DNA of 64,000 nt, taken from Sphingomonas sp. 32-66-10 (GTDB taxonomy: Bacteria > Pseudomonadota > Alphaproteobacteria > Sphingomonadales > Sphingomonadaceae). A model generated the notes under the pieces. It ran no database searches, was not told where the DNA came from, and saw only the letters and a program-made list of their open reading frames with translations. This document shows, piece after piece, positions 55,469 through 63,437 of this stretch. Positions within the stretch are counted from its first letter, which is position 1. Each line of letters begins with the position of its first letter. The stretch lies in contig NCEF01000020.1 in NCBI GenBank assembly GCA_002280565.1, positions 1 to 64,000 on the forward strand. The letters are read 5' to 3'. The translations under genes were made by a program, and so were the position numbers.

Positions 55469-55687
55469 ATGATCGTATTCGTATTCGCCCTGATGGCAGC
55501 TCAGAGTCCTACAATCCAAGCAGATCGTGATTGGCTAGCAAGAGATTTTGCTGCTCGGCGTCTCGTTAGGGAAGAGGCGGCACCCCTGTTCCTTCAGGTG
55601 ATTGCCGAATGGAAGCGGTGCCTAATTCCACTCACCAAACACATGTCAACGTCAAATGACGCTGCTGATCTGGTAGCCGTGGCATGA
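55469..55687 (+). CDS. Short hypothetical ORF, possibly truncated
   Basis: A 72-codon ORF starting MIVFVFALMAAQSPTIQADR, which looks like a signal peptide followed by a helical, charged segment (DWLARDFAARRLVREEAAPL). Base composition is more AT-rich than the surroundings, suggesting transfer. Its last ~12 codons overlap, in antisense, the end of the interrupted small gene at 55652, so the 3' end is probably not original. I see no family match and the reading may not be translated. Confidence 0.35.
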   Translation: MIVFVFALMAAQSPTIQADRDWLARDFAARRLVREEAAPLFLQVIAEWKRCLIPLTKHMSTSNDAADLVAVA

Positions 55688-55772
55688 GGCGCAGTTGAAG
55701 CCCGCCCACTTGCCCCGGCCCAGGAACGGGTGCGACGACTCGGCGTTGCGGTAGCCCACCCAGACGAAGAAG
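55652..55772 (-). pseudogene. 3' fragment of a 45-codon CxxCH gene split by the IS element
   Basis: The minus strand reads ...VGYRNAESSHPFLGRGKWAG, then FNCASCHGYQISSVI and stop, with almost all third positions G or C. The 5' end lies on the other side of the IS, at 58688-58704: GTG at 58704 overlaps the murU stop as GTGA. Joining the two sides with one copy of the 8-bp duplication gives exactly 46 codons in frame. The CASCH motif could bind heme or a metal. The family is unknown to me. Confidence 0.55.
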
Positions 55773-55780
55773 AAATAAAG
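55773..55780. repeat. Left 8-bp target-site duplication of the IS element
   Basis: AAATAAAG, identical to 58688-58695. Eight bases is the duplication length known for the IS1595 family. Confidence 0.9.
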
Positions 55781-55804
55781 GGGGACTATATACCTAACTA
55801 GCCA
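55781..55804 (+). repeat. Left terminal inverted repeat of the IS element
   Basis: Begins GGGGACTATATACCTAACTA and matches the right end in 23 of 24 positions. Confidence 0.9.
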
Positions 55805-55892
55805 CGCATCGGAACGAGCGGCGGGTTGGTCCGGCTAGTTGGTGGGATTGAACCACCGATTCCCAAAGTCCATATAGGGAACGGAGAAAGCT

Positions 55893-56327
55893 ATGCCGAT
55901 ACCAGCAGCAAAAGCGATGCGCAGGCTATGCGAACTCAAGGATTGGAGCATCACCAACCTTGAGGCGCAGAAGCTCCTCTATTTCGCACAGATGATCGCG
56001 TTGGGTGAACACGAGAGGCCTCTAGTCTCAGGCACGTTTGAGGCTTGGGATTTAGGCCCGGTTCACCCTGACGCCTACCACAAGGCGAAGTTGTTTGGCG
56101 CGAAGCCGATCAAGCCTTTCATTTTCAAAACACGCGGCCCCATTCGGGAATGGGAAGGTGTTTTTGAGCGGACGCTAGACGTGTTTGGCGATCTTACCGG
56201 CGGACAACTCGTAGCGGAGTCTCATTGGGATCGTGGCGCATGGGCCGCGCATTATCGTCAGGGGGCAAAAGGGGTCGAAATCCCGAATGGAGACATCGCC
56301 AGAGAATACCGGGACCGGCTCCACTGA
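55893..56327 (+). CDS. Panacea-domain (SocA-like, DUF4065) protein
   Basis: A 144-residue protein with the Panacea signature: TNLEAQKLLYFAQMIALGEH, then VSGTFEAWDLGPVHPDAYHK. Family members such as SocA and GepA act as antitoxins or proteolysis adaptors, usually beside a toxin. Here the neighbour is a small membrane protein whose gene overlaps the 3' end, so an antitoxin-toxin pair carried by the IS is possible, but toxicity is unproven. The start is ATG 55893, preceded by a GGAACGGAGA stretch. Confidence 0.82.
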   Translation: MPIPAAKAMRRLCELKDWSITNLEAQKLLYFAQMIALGEHERPLVSGTFEAWDLGPVHPDAYHKAKLFGAKPIKPFIFKTRGPIREWEGVFERTLDVFGDLTGGQLVAESHWDRGAWAAHYRQGAKGVEIPNGDIAREYRDRLH

Positions 56328-56667
56328 TAACCTGCCAGCGGTAAGGCCCGCAGGGAATCTGACACGAGTTGAAAACGTCACGCCCGCAGATTTGCAGGTA
56401 GAGGCGCTTCAACGGCGCTTGGAGCAGTCGGAGGATCAACGAAAAGAGGAGCGCTTCTTGTGGTTCTCCTTTTCAGGATTGCTCCTCGTTTCACTGATCT
56501 ATGCAGGGGTTGGGGTCGCAGCGGGTAGCTTCGCCGGGATCATCTATGTCGCAATGGCGCTCGTGCTGAGCCGCCGCTGGGGTTTTGACGACCTTTTGGG
56601 TGCCCTACATGCGGCGAAAGAACTGTTCGGCCCGAAAAATGGCGGCAAGGATGACGAGGAAGCCTAG
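56287..56667 (+). CDS. Small two-helix membrane protein, IS passenger
   Basis: A 126-residue protein. After a polar N-terminus there is a coiled segment (ADLQVEALQRRLEQSEDQRK) and two adjacent membrane helices (LWFSFSGLLLVSLIYAGVGV and GIIYVAMALVLSRRW-type), then a charged tail ending KNGGKDDEEA. Start ATG 56287 overlaps the Panacea gene by 41 bp; a longer reading from 56233 exists. The overlap suggests co-expression, fitting a membrane-acting effector controlled by the Panacea protein. No homologue is recalled. Confidence 0.65.
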   Translation: METSPENTGTGSTDNLPAVRPAGNLTRVENVTPADLQVEALQRRLEQSEDQRKEERFLWFSFSGLLLVSLIYAGVGVAAGSFAGIIYVAMALVLSRRWGFDDLLGALHAAKELFGPKNGGKDDEEA

Positions 56668-56696
56668 CCAGTTCACATCGTCAAACCGGCATGGTG

Positions 56697-57692
56697 TCAC
56701 TTTCGCGGCAGCGTGAGGCGGTCCAGAAAGTCCAATTGGAGCTTTTCATCGAAGTGCGGATATGCGCGCTTCAGATGATCCTGGAAGGTCGACCAGTTAG
56801 GCGAGATGCGCATAAGCGCCTTCAGACCTTCAAGGAACTCCCGCAGCTTCGGATGGCCAACATGGTCGGAGAGCATCTGATGCAGTCGCACCTTGGGCCG
56901 CCCCTTGTCGTCGCGCGGAACGATACGCTGTATTTCAGCCAGAACGCCGGGGGCAAAGCGCTCATAGAAGTCGTTCGTCCACTTCCCGACGATTCCGGGA
57001 CGCTTCTTGATGGATTCCTCGGTGAAGTCCCACCCGTTTAGGCGGAAGATATTCATGTAGAGGTCGTCATCGAAGGTAAGCGCCCATGGCAGCGCTTCAG
57101 GGCTGACATACTCGCGAAGAACCTGCTCAAGCACCCGGCGGCGGTTGAGATCGCGAAAGCCGGTGGCTTCGTCGACGAGATCATTGATCGCTTTGTCAGT
57201 GAGCGCGCGTAGAAGCTGGGTGCAAGCCTTGGCGATATGCTCTTGGGTTGGCAGCAGCGCCCCAGCGAGCATGGCATCGTGATAGACCCAGCACACCGAA
57301 GGTAACAGGGTCGCACGATAGCCGAATGCGCGCACTCCCCGGCGCGTCTCAAAAACGATAGGTTCCGTCGACCTAATCAAGTCACTGGTAATAAACGGAA
57401 TAAGGTTCTTTGCGCGCAAAAATGGCGGCATCCCGTCGACCGTCGATCCCTCGCCCCCTTTTGCCTTTCCGGCTCGCCCGATGGATTTCAGGAAACCCTC
57501 TTGGGTCAGCACGCGCGTGTTGTGGATATCATCCAAAACCGCGCACGGGATTTCGATATTGCCCAAGGGCAGAAAGCCGTCGACCACCGCTGTAGGCACG
57601 GGGCCGGTAGTCGCAGGTGCACTTGCGGTCGACACCATGGATTTCGCCACATCGTCGAAATCAGCGTCGATCGGTTCGATATCCTTAGCCAT
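56697..57692 (-). CDS. P63C-domain protein, IS passenger
   Basis: A 331-residue soluble protein. The C-terminal half contains the P63C domain (REYVSPEALPWALTFDDDLY, MNIFRLNGWDFTEESIKKRP), known from phage and mobile-element proteins of unknown activity. The N-terminal part (IPCAVLDDIHNTRVLTQEGF, then SIGRAGKAKGG) resembles the antirepressor-like region usually found with P63C. Its ATG lies within the 3' end of the upstream transposase gene (8-bp overlap), so the two are probably co-transcribed. Confidence 0.85.
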   Translation of the reverse strand: MAKDIEPIDADFDDVAKSMVSTASAPATTGPVPTAVVDGFLPLGNIEIPCAVLDDIHNTRVLTQEGFLKSIGRAGKAKGGEGSTVDGMPPFLRAKNLIPFITSDLIRSTEPIVFETRRGVRAFGYRATLLPSVCWVYHDAMLAGALLPTQEHIAKACTQLLRALTDKAINDLVDEATGFRDLNRRRVLEQVLREYVSPEALPWALTFDDDLYMNIFRLNGWDFTEESIKKRPGIVGKWTNDFYERFAPGVLAEIQRIVPRDDKGRPKVRLHQMLSDHVGHPKLREFLEGLKALMRISPNWSTFQDHLKRAYPHFDEKLQLDFLDRLTLPRK

Positions 57693-58620
57693 GCGTTAGT
57701 TCCTTATAGGTGAGGCGCTTGCCCATCATGCGAGCGATGGTGCCTTCGATGAAAGCCATCGTGCCAGCTTGCGCGGTGTTGTGGCGGAAAGAGAACTCGT
57801 TGACGTAGCGGTGCAGATGCTTCGGCGACATGTAGTGATAGATGCCGTAGTGGCCGCGCTTGAGCAGCGCCCAGAAGCTCTCAATGCCGTTGGTGTGAAG
57901 GCAGTAGTGGCGGACATACTCGCCAGCGCCGTGATTGACGGTGTGGTGCGTAAAGCCCTTTGAGGTGAGGCTGCGATAGCCCGCGAACTCGTCGGTCACG
58001 ACCGTTGCGCCAGCGGGCGCGTTCGCTTCAATGAAGCCGACGAGCGTCTTGCCGGTGGTGTCTGCAACCGGCGTGGCGCGGACTTGATCGTTCTCGTCGC
58101 GGATGCCGACCACAGCCACCTTGCCGACGCCACCACGGCCCAGATGCTGACGTTTGCTCTCGTGCTTGTTCTTTTCCTTGCCGCCGATGAACGCTTCGTC
58201 GGCCTGCAAGTGACCGCCCATGTCGCCATCCGACGAACCGCCAAGCCACGTTTCGCGAATGCGCTGGGCGAGGAACCATGCCGACTTCTGGGTTACGCCC
58301 AGCTCGCGCGCCATCTGGGTCGAGGGGATGCCCTTGCGCGCGGTGGTCATCATGTAGATCGCCATCAGCCACTTGTGCAGCGGGAGGCGGCTTTCCGCTA
58401 GGACGGTGCCCGTGCGGACGCTGAAATGCTGGCGGCAGTCGCGGCAGCGATAGGGCATCGGCTTTTGGTTCTTGACCGGAGCGACCGACAGGCTGCCACA
58501 GTGGGGGCAGGAGACTTCGCCGTTCCAGCGGTTGCGCTCGAAATATTCCCGCGCCGCTTCCTCATTCGGGAACCGCTGGAAGAACTGGTAGAGGCTGACG
58601 GTTTCAGGCTTGCTGCTCAT
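57685..58620 (-). CDS. IS1595-family transposase
   Basis: A 311-residue transposase with an N-terminal zinc ribbon (VSCPHCGSLSV and YRCRDCRQHF) and a DDE/N-type ISXO2 domain. Visible catalytic-type elements are LQADEAFIGGKEKNKHESK, VVTDEFAGYRSL and CLHTNGIESFWALLKRGHYG, with the final HNTAQAG. Length is normal and no frameshift is seen, so the element may be active. The start lies 44 bp inside the right terminal repeat. Confidence 0.95.
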   Translation of the reverse strand: MSSKPETVSLYQFFQRFPNEEAAREYFERNRWNGEVSCPHCGSLSVAPVKNQKPMPYRCRDCRQHFSVRTGTVLAESRLPLHKWLMAIYMMTTARKGIPSTQMARELGVTQKSAWFLAQRIRETWLGGSSDGDMGGHLQADEAFIGGKEKNKHESKRQHLGRGGVGKVAVVGIRDENDQVRATPVADTTGKTLVGFIEANAPAGATVVTDEFAGYRSLTSKGFTHHTVNHGAGEYVRHYCLHTNGIESFWALLKRGHYGIYHYMSPKHLHRYVNEFSFRHNTAQAGTMAFIEGTIARMMGKRLTYKELTHG

Positions 58621-58623
58621 GTA

Positions 58624-58676
58624 ACCTAACTAGCCAATCGGAACGGTTCCGTCAAACGATTTTTGGCTAGTTAGGT
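58624..58676. promoter_or_regulatory. Inverted repeat at the transposase promoter
   Basis: ACCTAACTAGCCAA (58624-58637) and TTGGCTAGTTAGGT (58663-58676) are perfect 14-bp complements flanking a 25-nt spacer just upstream of the transposase ATG. The outer arm is part of the right terminal repeat. The inner arm, with the following TCGGAAC, repeats sequence from just inside the left end. This allows transposase to bind its own promoter. Confidence 0.6.
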
Positions 58677-58687
58677 ATATAGTTCCC
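58664..58687 (-). repeat. Right terminal inverted repeat of the IS element
   Basis: Reads GGGAACTATATACCTAACTA inward on the minus strand; 23 of 24 positions match the left end. Confidence 0.9.
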
Positions 58688-58695
58688 AAATAAAG
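58688..58695. repeat. Right 8-bp target-site duplication of the IS element
   Basis: AAATAAAG, identical to 55773-55780. It lies within the 5' fragment (58688-58704) of the interrupted 45-codon gene. Confidence 0.9.
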
Positions 58696-58700
58696 CTCCC

Positions 58701-59462
58701 TCACCCGTCCGCCAACACCGCCTCGGTCGCCGCAATCGCTGGCGGTGAACCCACGTCGAACCACAGCCCCTGATGCACCACGCCGAACGCGCGCCCGGCT
58801 TCCATCGCGCGCTGCCAGAACAAATTGGTCGAAAACGGCCCTTCCGGCCAGTCGCGGATCACGCGCGGCGACAGGATCTGCACCCCGGTATAGACGAACG
58901 GTGCCAGCCGCCCCGGCTTGCGCCGCCCGACGATCTTGCCGAACGGGTCGAGGTGAAAATCGCCCTGCCCGCCATGACAATGCGCGCGCGCCAGCGGGAC
59001 GAGCAGCAACAGCGCGTCCATCCGGTCATCGTCCCACGCCGCCGCCAGCTGGCGGATCGCGTCGATCGGGCCGTCGACCCACAGGTTATCGCTGTTGACG
59101 CAGACAAAGGGCTCATCGCCCAGCATGTCGCGCGCCTGCACCAGCCCGCCTCCAGTCTCCATCAGCTGCTTGCGCTCGTCGGAAACCAGCACCTCGATGT
59201 CCTTCACCCGGTGAGTGACATGCGCCTCCAACGCATCGGCAAGGTAATGGACATTGACCACCGCGCGTTCGACGCCGGCGCTGCGCAGCCGGTCGAACAC
59301 ATGGTCGATCAGCGGCTTGCCTGCGACCTCGACCAGCGGCTTGGGCCGGGTCGCGGTCAGCGGCCGCATGCGCTTGCCCAGCCCCGCTGCCATCACCATC
59401 GCGGTGCGCGGCACAGAACCGGCCGGGATTGGCCGGATCGCCAGCGTCTTTTTCGTGCTCAC
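58701..59462 (-). CDS. murU: N-acetylmuramate-1-phosphate uridylyltransferase-like protein MurU
   Basis: A 253-residue nucleotidyltransferase with the signature TAMVMAAGLGKRMRPLTATR and PKPLVEVAGKPLIDHVFDRL. VCVNSDNLWVDGP supplies the metal-binding Asp, and LWFDVGSPPAIAATEAVL ends the fold. In the MurU pathway it makes UDP-MurNAc from MurNAc-1-phosphate, bypassing de novo synthesis. GTG 59462 overlaps the amgK stop as GTGA. The stop overlaps the GTG of the small gene split by the IS, so any coupled translation of that gene is now lost. Confidence 0.85.
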   Translation of the reverse strand: MSTKKTLAIRPIPAGSVPRTAMVMAAGLGKRMRPLTATRPKPLVEVAGKPLIDHVFDRLRSAGVERAVVNVHYLADALEAHVTHRVKDIEVLVSDERKQLMETGGGLVQARDMLGDEPFVCVNSDNLWVDGPIDAIRQLAAAWDDDRMDALLLLVPLARAHCHGGQGDFHLDPFGKIVGRRKPGRLAPFVYTGVQILSPRVIRDWPEGPFSTNLFWQRAMEAGRAFGVVHQGLWFDVGSPPAIAATEAVLADG

Positions 59463-60481
59463 GCCTGCACCACCACCATCGGGTCGCCACGCAAATGCGC
59501 CGGGATATTTGCGTCGAACCACGCTTTCACTGGAGCCAGCGCCGGGTGCTGAAGGTCGCGCTCAAGATAGCCCCACACGCGCGGACACAGTCCCGGATAA
59601 CGCGGCTTGCCGTCGCGCCGCCACAGGCGGGTGAAGATGCCGATGATCTTCGCATTCCGCTGCGCGCCGAGCACATGATAGGCGTCGACGAACGCTTCGT
59701 CCGCCCCGGTAATCCGGCGGTACCGGTCGAGCATCGCCGCCTCCAGATCGGGGTGCACATCGCGCCGCGCATCCTGCAGCAGCGAGACGAGGTCATAGGC
59801 CGGATGCCCCGCCAGCGCATCCTGGAAATCGAGCAGGCCCAGCGTCTCGCTCCCCTCGATCAGCATCAGGTTCTCGGCGTGATAGTCGCGCAGCACTGTC
59901 ACCCGCTGGCCGTGCAGCGTGGGCGCCAGCACCGCGTTCCATGCTGCCCGATACCCCTCGACATCGGCATCCACGCCAATCGCCGGGCAATACCAGTCGG
60001 TCAGCAGCGCCGCCTCCCGCTGACAGGTCGCGACATCATAGGGATCGAGCTCCGCCGCTTCATGCCCGCGCAACCGGATCAGAACATCGATCGCCGCCTC
60101 GTACAGCCGCAACTCGCTCTCGGGCGCAGCGTCCACCGTCTCACGCAGCCGCGCGTCGCCAAAATCCTCGATCAGCACCAGCCCGACCTCAAGGTCTTCG
60201 CCATAAATGGTCGGCGCAGCAAAGCCGCGATCGGTCAACCAGCGCGCGATCGAGATGAACGGCCGCGGGTCCTCATGCGGAGGCGGCGCGTCCATCAGGA
60301 TCGCGCTGCGCCCCGGTGCCTGCACCCGGAAATAGCGGCGGAACGATGCGTCGCCCGCCAGCGGCAGGATTTCGCTGTCCCCCCAGCCGATCTCGGCGAG
60401 GAAATGGGGCGCCCGTGCGGGCGGATTCATGTCGGGGGGCGAAATCACGCCGTCGCTCGCGCTTGGGGTCACAGGGGCCAT
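59459..60481 (-). CDS. amgK: Anomeric MurNAc/GlcNAc kinase AmgK-like phosphotransferase
   Basis: A 340-residue aminoglycoside-phosphotransferase-fold kinase. LPLAGDASFRRYFRVQAPG is the N-lobe, VLRDYHAENLMLIEGSE the catalytic loop (Asp in RDYHAEN), and LLDFQDALAGHPAYDLVSLL carries the metal-binding DFQDA. In the recycling route AmgK phosphorylates MurNAc at C1 for MurU, encoded next. ATG 60481 is favoured because AAGGA lies 5 bases upstream; ATG 60493 and ATG 60430 are alternatives. It overlaps the tsaE 3' end slightly. Confidence 0.87.
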   Translation of the reverse strand: MAPVTPSASDGVISPPDMNPPARAPHFLAEIGWGDSEILPLAGDASFRRYFRVQAPGRSAILMDAPPPHEDPRPFISIARWLTDRGFAAPTIYGEDLEVGLVLIEDFGDARLRETVDAAPESELRLYEAAIDVLIRLRGHEAAELDPYDVATCQREAALLTDWYCPAIGVDADVEGYRAAWNAVLAPTLHGQRVTVLRDYHAENLMLIEGSETLGLLDFQDALAGHPAYDLVSLLQDARRDVHPDLEAAMLDRYRRITGADEAFVDAYHVLGAQRNAKIIGIFTRLWRRDGKPRYPGLCPRVWGYLERDLQHPALAPVKAWFDANIPAHLRGDPMVVVQA

Positions 60482-60912
60482 CGGTCCTTCCATGCCGCCG
60501 GCACACGCGCTGTCAAGGCGCGCGATCCATCGGTTTCGATCGTCAGTGTCACCACCAGGGCGTCCGCCCAGACGCTATCAGGCAGCCGTTCCGGCCATTC
60601 GACCAGCAGCAGCGAATCTGCGCGCCCATCGTCCAGCCCCAACTCCTCCGCCTCGTCCGGATCGTCGATCCGGTAGAGGTCAACATGCAGCACCGGAAAG
60701 GCGACCTCTGGCGGCGCATAAGGCTGAACGATCGCATAGCTCGGCGACGGCGCCTCGTCTTCCAGACCCAGCGCAGCGAGCAGCCCGCGTGCAATGCTGG
60801 TCTTGCCCGCGCCCAGCGGTCCCGACAGCGCGACGACATCGCCCGGCCGCACCCGCTCAGCGAGCGCACGCCCGAACGCCTCGGTCGCCGCTGCATCCGC
60901 CAGCGCGATCAT
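60469..60912 (-). CDS. tsaE: tRNA t6A37 threonylcarbamoyl transferase ATPase TsaE
   Basis: A 147-residue P-loop ATPase with Walker A LSGPLGAGKTSIARGLL, then SPSYAIVQPY and the metal site LHVDLYRIDDPDEAEELGL, ending LLLVEWPERLPD. TsaE works with TsaB, TsaC and TsaD in making t6A on ANN-decoding tRNAs. The start overlaps the DivL-like gene by 4 bp, and it is followed by amgK. Confidence 0.95.
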   Translation of the reverse strand: MIALADAAATEAFGRALAERVRPGDVVALSGPLGAGKTSIARGLLAALGLEDEAPSPSYAIVQPYAPPEVAFPVLHVDLYRIDDPDEAEELGLDDGRADSLLLVEWPERLPDSVWADALVVTLTIETDGSRALTARVPAAWKDRWPL

Positions 60913-63254
60913 GCGCGTGGAAGCTCCGCAACCACCATCGTCCCCTGCCCCGGCTCAGTTACCAGTGCGATCGTCCCGCGATGCGCCTCGACAAACTGTT
61001 TGGCGATCGGCAGGCCGAGTTGCAGCGCGCGCTCGCCGTTGCGGCTGATCCCAGCCTGCGCGAAACGGTCGAACGCCTTGGCCGCGACGTCCGCCGCCAT
61101 GCCCGGGCCGTCGTCGGATACCACGATCCGCGCCTTCTTGTCCGACCCGTCGATGTGCAGCAGCACGCGACCACCCTCACCCGTTCCGCTCACCGCGTGA
61201 CGCAGCAGATGTTCGATAATTTGGCGGATGCGGCGGGGATCGCCCTGGATGCTGCCAGCGCTTCCCTGAATGTCGACCGCCAGTTCGATCTTCTTGGTCT
61301 TGATCGACGGCTCGACATTCTCGACCGCTGCGCCCGCGATCAACTCCAGATCGACCGTCTCGCGGGCCAGCGCCCCGCCGTCGCGGGTCAGGTCGAGCAC
61401 ATCGTCGACCAAATCGCCGAGCCGTCCGACCGACTCCAGGATTGCGCCCGAATAATCGACTGCCGTCTGCGGCAATTCGCCCGCATAGCCATTGTAGAGC
61501 ATCTCCGCGAAGCCCTTGATCGACGTCAGCGGGGTGCGGAGTTCATAGCTCATGCTGGCGACGAACGCGGTCTTGATCCGGTCGGCCGCCTCCAGCGCGT
61601 CGTTGCGCTCACGCAGCGCATTTTCGATCCGCCGCCGATCGGAAATGTCGAGCATCGTGAACAGCGCGTTGCCATCGGGCAGCGGCACCGCCGCCACCTC
61701 GAAGTGCCGGCCATCGGCGAACTCGATCGATCCCCCGCGCTGCTGCCGCTCGACCGTCGCGGCGCGCACCAGATCGCCGATCAGCGACGCGCGACCCGGC
61801 TTGGCCAGTTTGCCCGCCGCTTGCTTGGCCAGCGCATCGACCCGCGGATGCGCCGTGATGAATGCGTCCTCAAACCCCCAGGCGGTCTTGAACCGGTTAT
61901 TCCACAGCTGCAGCCGTCCGTCGGCGGCGAACACGCCCAGCCCCTCGAACAGATTGTCGAACGTCGCCGTCCGCACCCGCAACAGCGTGTCGCGCGCGCT
62001 CGCCAGCTGCACCTGCTCGGTCAGATCCTCGAAAATCGTCAGCAGCCCGCCCTCGGGCAAAGGCTGGGCGACTACGCGCAAATGCGTGCCGCCGGGCAGC
62101 GTCCAATTCTCCTCGCGCGCGCTCTCCGCCGCCAGGAACCACTCACGCCGCTCATTCTTCCACCCGGGAAAGTCGCGCACCACCGGCAAGCGGTTAGCCT
62201 CGCGCATCCGCTCAAGGATGCGGTCGAACTCGGGCCGGTCGGCGAGCCATTCGTTCTTGAGCTCGAAAATGCGCCGGAACGGCTGGTTACAGAATACCAG
62301 CGCGCGATCCGGCCCGAACTGCGCCACGCCCGCCGACAGCCGGTCGAACATCGCGCGCTGCGCATCCGCCGCGCGCTTGATGCCGCCGCGTGCCTGTTCC
62401 AGCTCCTCAACATCCACGGCAAAGCCCGCGACCCCACCGGTCGGCAACGGCACGTCATGGATGTGCAGCGTGCGCCGCTTGCCACCAATCGTCGCGGGCA
62501 GCTTCACCATCTGCGGCGCGTTCACTTCCCGCGCATGCGCCGCGCTGGCAAGCGGCCCGCCCGGTGCCGAGGCATCGACCAGCTCGACGCCGGACGCGAC
62601 AACCTGCTCGGCATCCTTGCCCTCGACCGCCTCGACATAGGCGTTGTTGACCATCGCGATGCGCAGCTCGGGGTCGCGATACCACATCGGCATCGGCGCC
62701 GACTGGATCAGACCGGTCAGCGCATCGAACGCGACGCGATAGCGATCGGCCTCCGCGGCAAAGCGCGCCACTTCCTCGCTCGATTCGGTTGCATCGAGGA
62801 ACCACAGCACCGCTCCGCCCGGCGCGCGCACTGCATCGGGCGCCCGCATACCGCTGGCAAGCAACGTCCGGCTCGCCCCGCGCACCGGCACGATCATGCG
62901 GAACGGCTTGCCCGCCCGCTGCGCCGCGCTGACCTCCTGCCCCAGCATCTGCGCATCTTCGGGCGCCAGGACGGAATCATTGTCGATCAGGTCGGAAAAA
63001 TGCGCCGGCACAGTGTCGAAGCCGAACAGATTGGCGAGCGCGATCGACAGATCAATCCGCCCGTCCGCCCGCACGATCATCGCCAGCGCCGGCGACCCCG
63101 CTGCCAGGGCGAGCAAGCGCGCATTGGCATCGCTCAACCGCGCCGCCCGCGACCGTGCGCGCAACCCGACGAACAGCATCAGCCCGCCAGCCGCGAGCAA
63201 CAGTGCAAGCGCTGCGCCGGCCAGGGCCGCTGCGGTTTGGGAAATCTCGATCAA
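60909..63254 (-). CDS. divL: DivL-like PAS-containing tyrosine pseudokinase
   Basis: A ~781-residue membrane-anchored protein. One N-terminal helix (AAALAGAALALLLAAGGLML) is followed by several PAS-like domains, including AFDALTGLIQSAPMPMWYRD and TFDNLFEGLGVFAADGRLQL. The dimerisation helix reads FVASMSYELRTPLTSIKGFA, with Tyr570 where kinases have the phosphoacceptor His. The ATPase domain retains VVSDDGPGMAADVAAKAFDRF. This substitution and the gene order match alphaproteobacterial DivL, which controls the CckA-CtrA cell-cycle relay. I start at TTG 63254, just before the helix; no good ATG is nearby and longer readings run to 63368. The stop overlaps tsaE. Confidence 0.87.
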   Translation of the reverse strand: MIEISQTAAALAGAALALLLAAGGLMLFVGLRARSRAARLSDANARLLALAAGSPALAMIVRADGRIDLSIALANLFGFDTVPAHFSDLIDNDSVLAPEDAQMLGQEVSAAQRAGKPFRMIVPVRGASRTLLASGMRAPDAVRAPGGAVLWFLDATESSEEVARFAAEADRYRVAFDALTGLIQSAPMPMWYRDPELRIAMVNNAYVEAVEGKDAEQVVASGVELVDASAPGGPLASAAHAREVNAPQMVKLPATIGGKRRTLHIHDVPLPTGGVAGFAVDVEELEQARGGIKRAADAQRAMFDRLSAGVAQFGPDRALVFCNQPFRRIFELKNEWLADRPEFDRILERMREANRLPVVRDFPGWKNERREWFLAAESAREENWTLPGGTHLRVVAQPLPEGGLLTIFEDLTEQVQLASARDTLLRVRTATFDNLFEGLGVFAADGRLQLWNNRFKTAWGFEDAFITAHPRVDALAKQAAGKLAKPGRASLIGDLVRAATVERQQRGGSIEFADGRHFEVAAVPLPDGNALFTMLDISDRRRIENALRERNDALEAADRIKTAFVASMSYELRTPLTSIKGFAEMLYNGYAGELPQTAVDYSGAILESVGRLGDLVDDVLDLTRDGGALARETVDLELIAGAAVENVEPSIKTKKIELAVDIQGSAGSIQGDPRRIRQIIEHLLRHAVSGTGEGGRVLLHIDGSDKKARIVVSDDGPGMAADVAAKAFDRFAQAGISRNGERALQLGLPIAKQFVEAHRGTIALVTEPGQGTMVVAELPRA

Positions 63255-63386
63255 CGCGCCGGAACCTTCATGACCCCCGCTCTTACGAAGTCGTGCTGTC
63301 CCCGGCAACGCCCACAAGCCCGGCGCGGACGGTGATCGCCCATCCTGAACCGGAGCGGGAAGCAACACCGCTCAGCGGAAACAAAA

Positions 63387-63418
63387 AAAGGGGCGCTCCG
63401 ATGCTCGAAGCGCCCCCT
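63387..63418 (-). terminator. Intrinsic terminator of ahcY
   Basis: On the minus strand, AGCGCCCC-type arms (63409-63416 with 63390-63397) form an 8-bp or longer GC stem, followed directly by seven T residues (63383-63389 read in reverse). It lies about 20 bases after the ahcY stop. Confidence 0.85.
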
Positions 63419-63437
63419 TTCCGTTCGGCTCTACCGC

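Larger units (their letters stand above)
55781..58687. mobile_element. IS1595-family element with three passenger genes
   Basis: A 2907-bp element. Terminal inverted repeats are 55781-55804 and 58664-58687, 24 nt with one mismatch (GGGG versus GGGA at the tip). Perfect 8-bp duplications AAATAAAG flank it. It carries an IS1595-type transposase (57685-58620) and three passengers: a Panacea-domain protein, a small membrane protein and a P63C-domain protein. Composition inside is more AT-rich than the flanks. Exact duplications point to a recent insertion. Confidence 0.92.
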
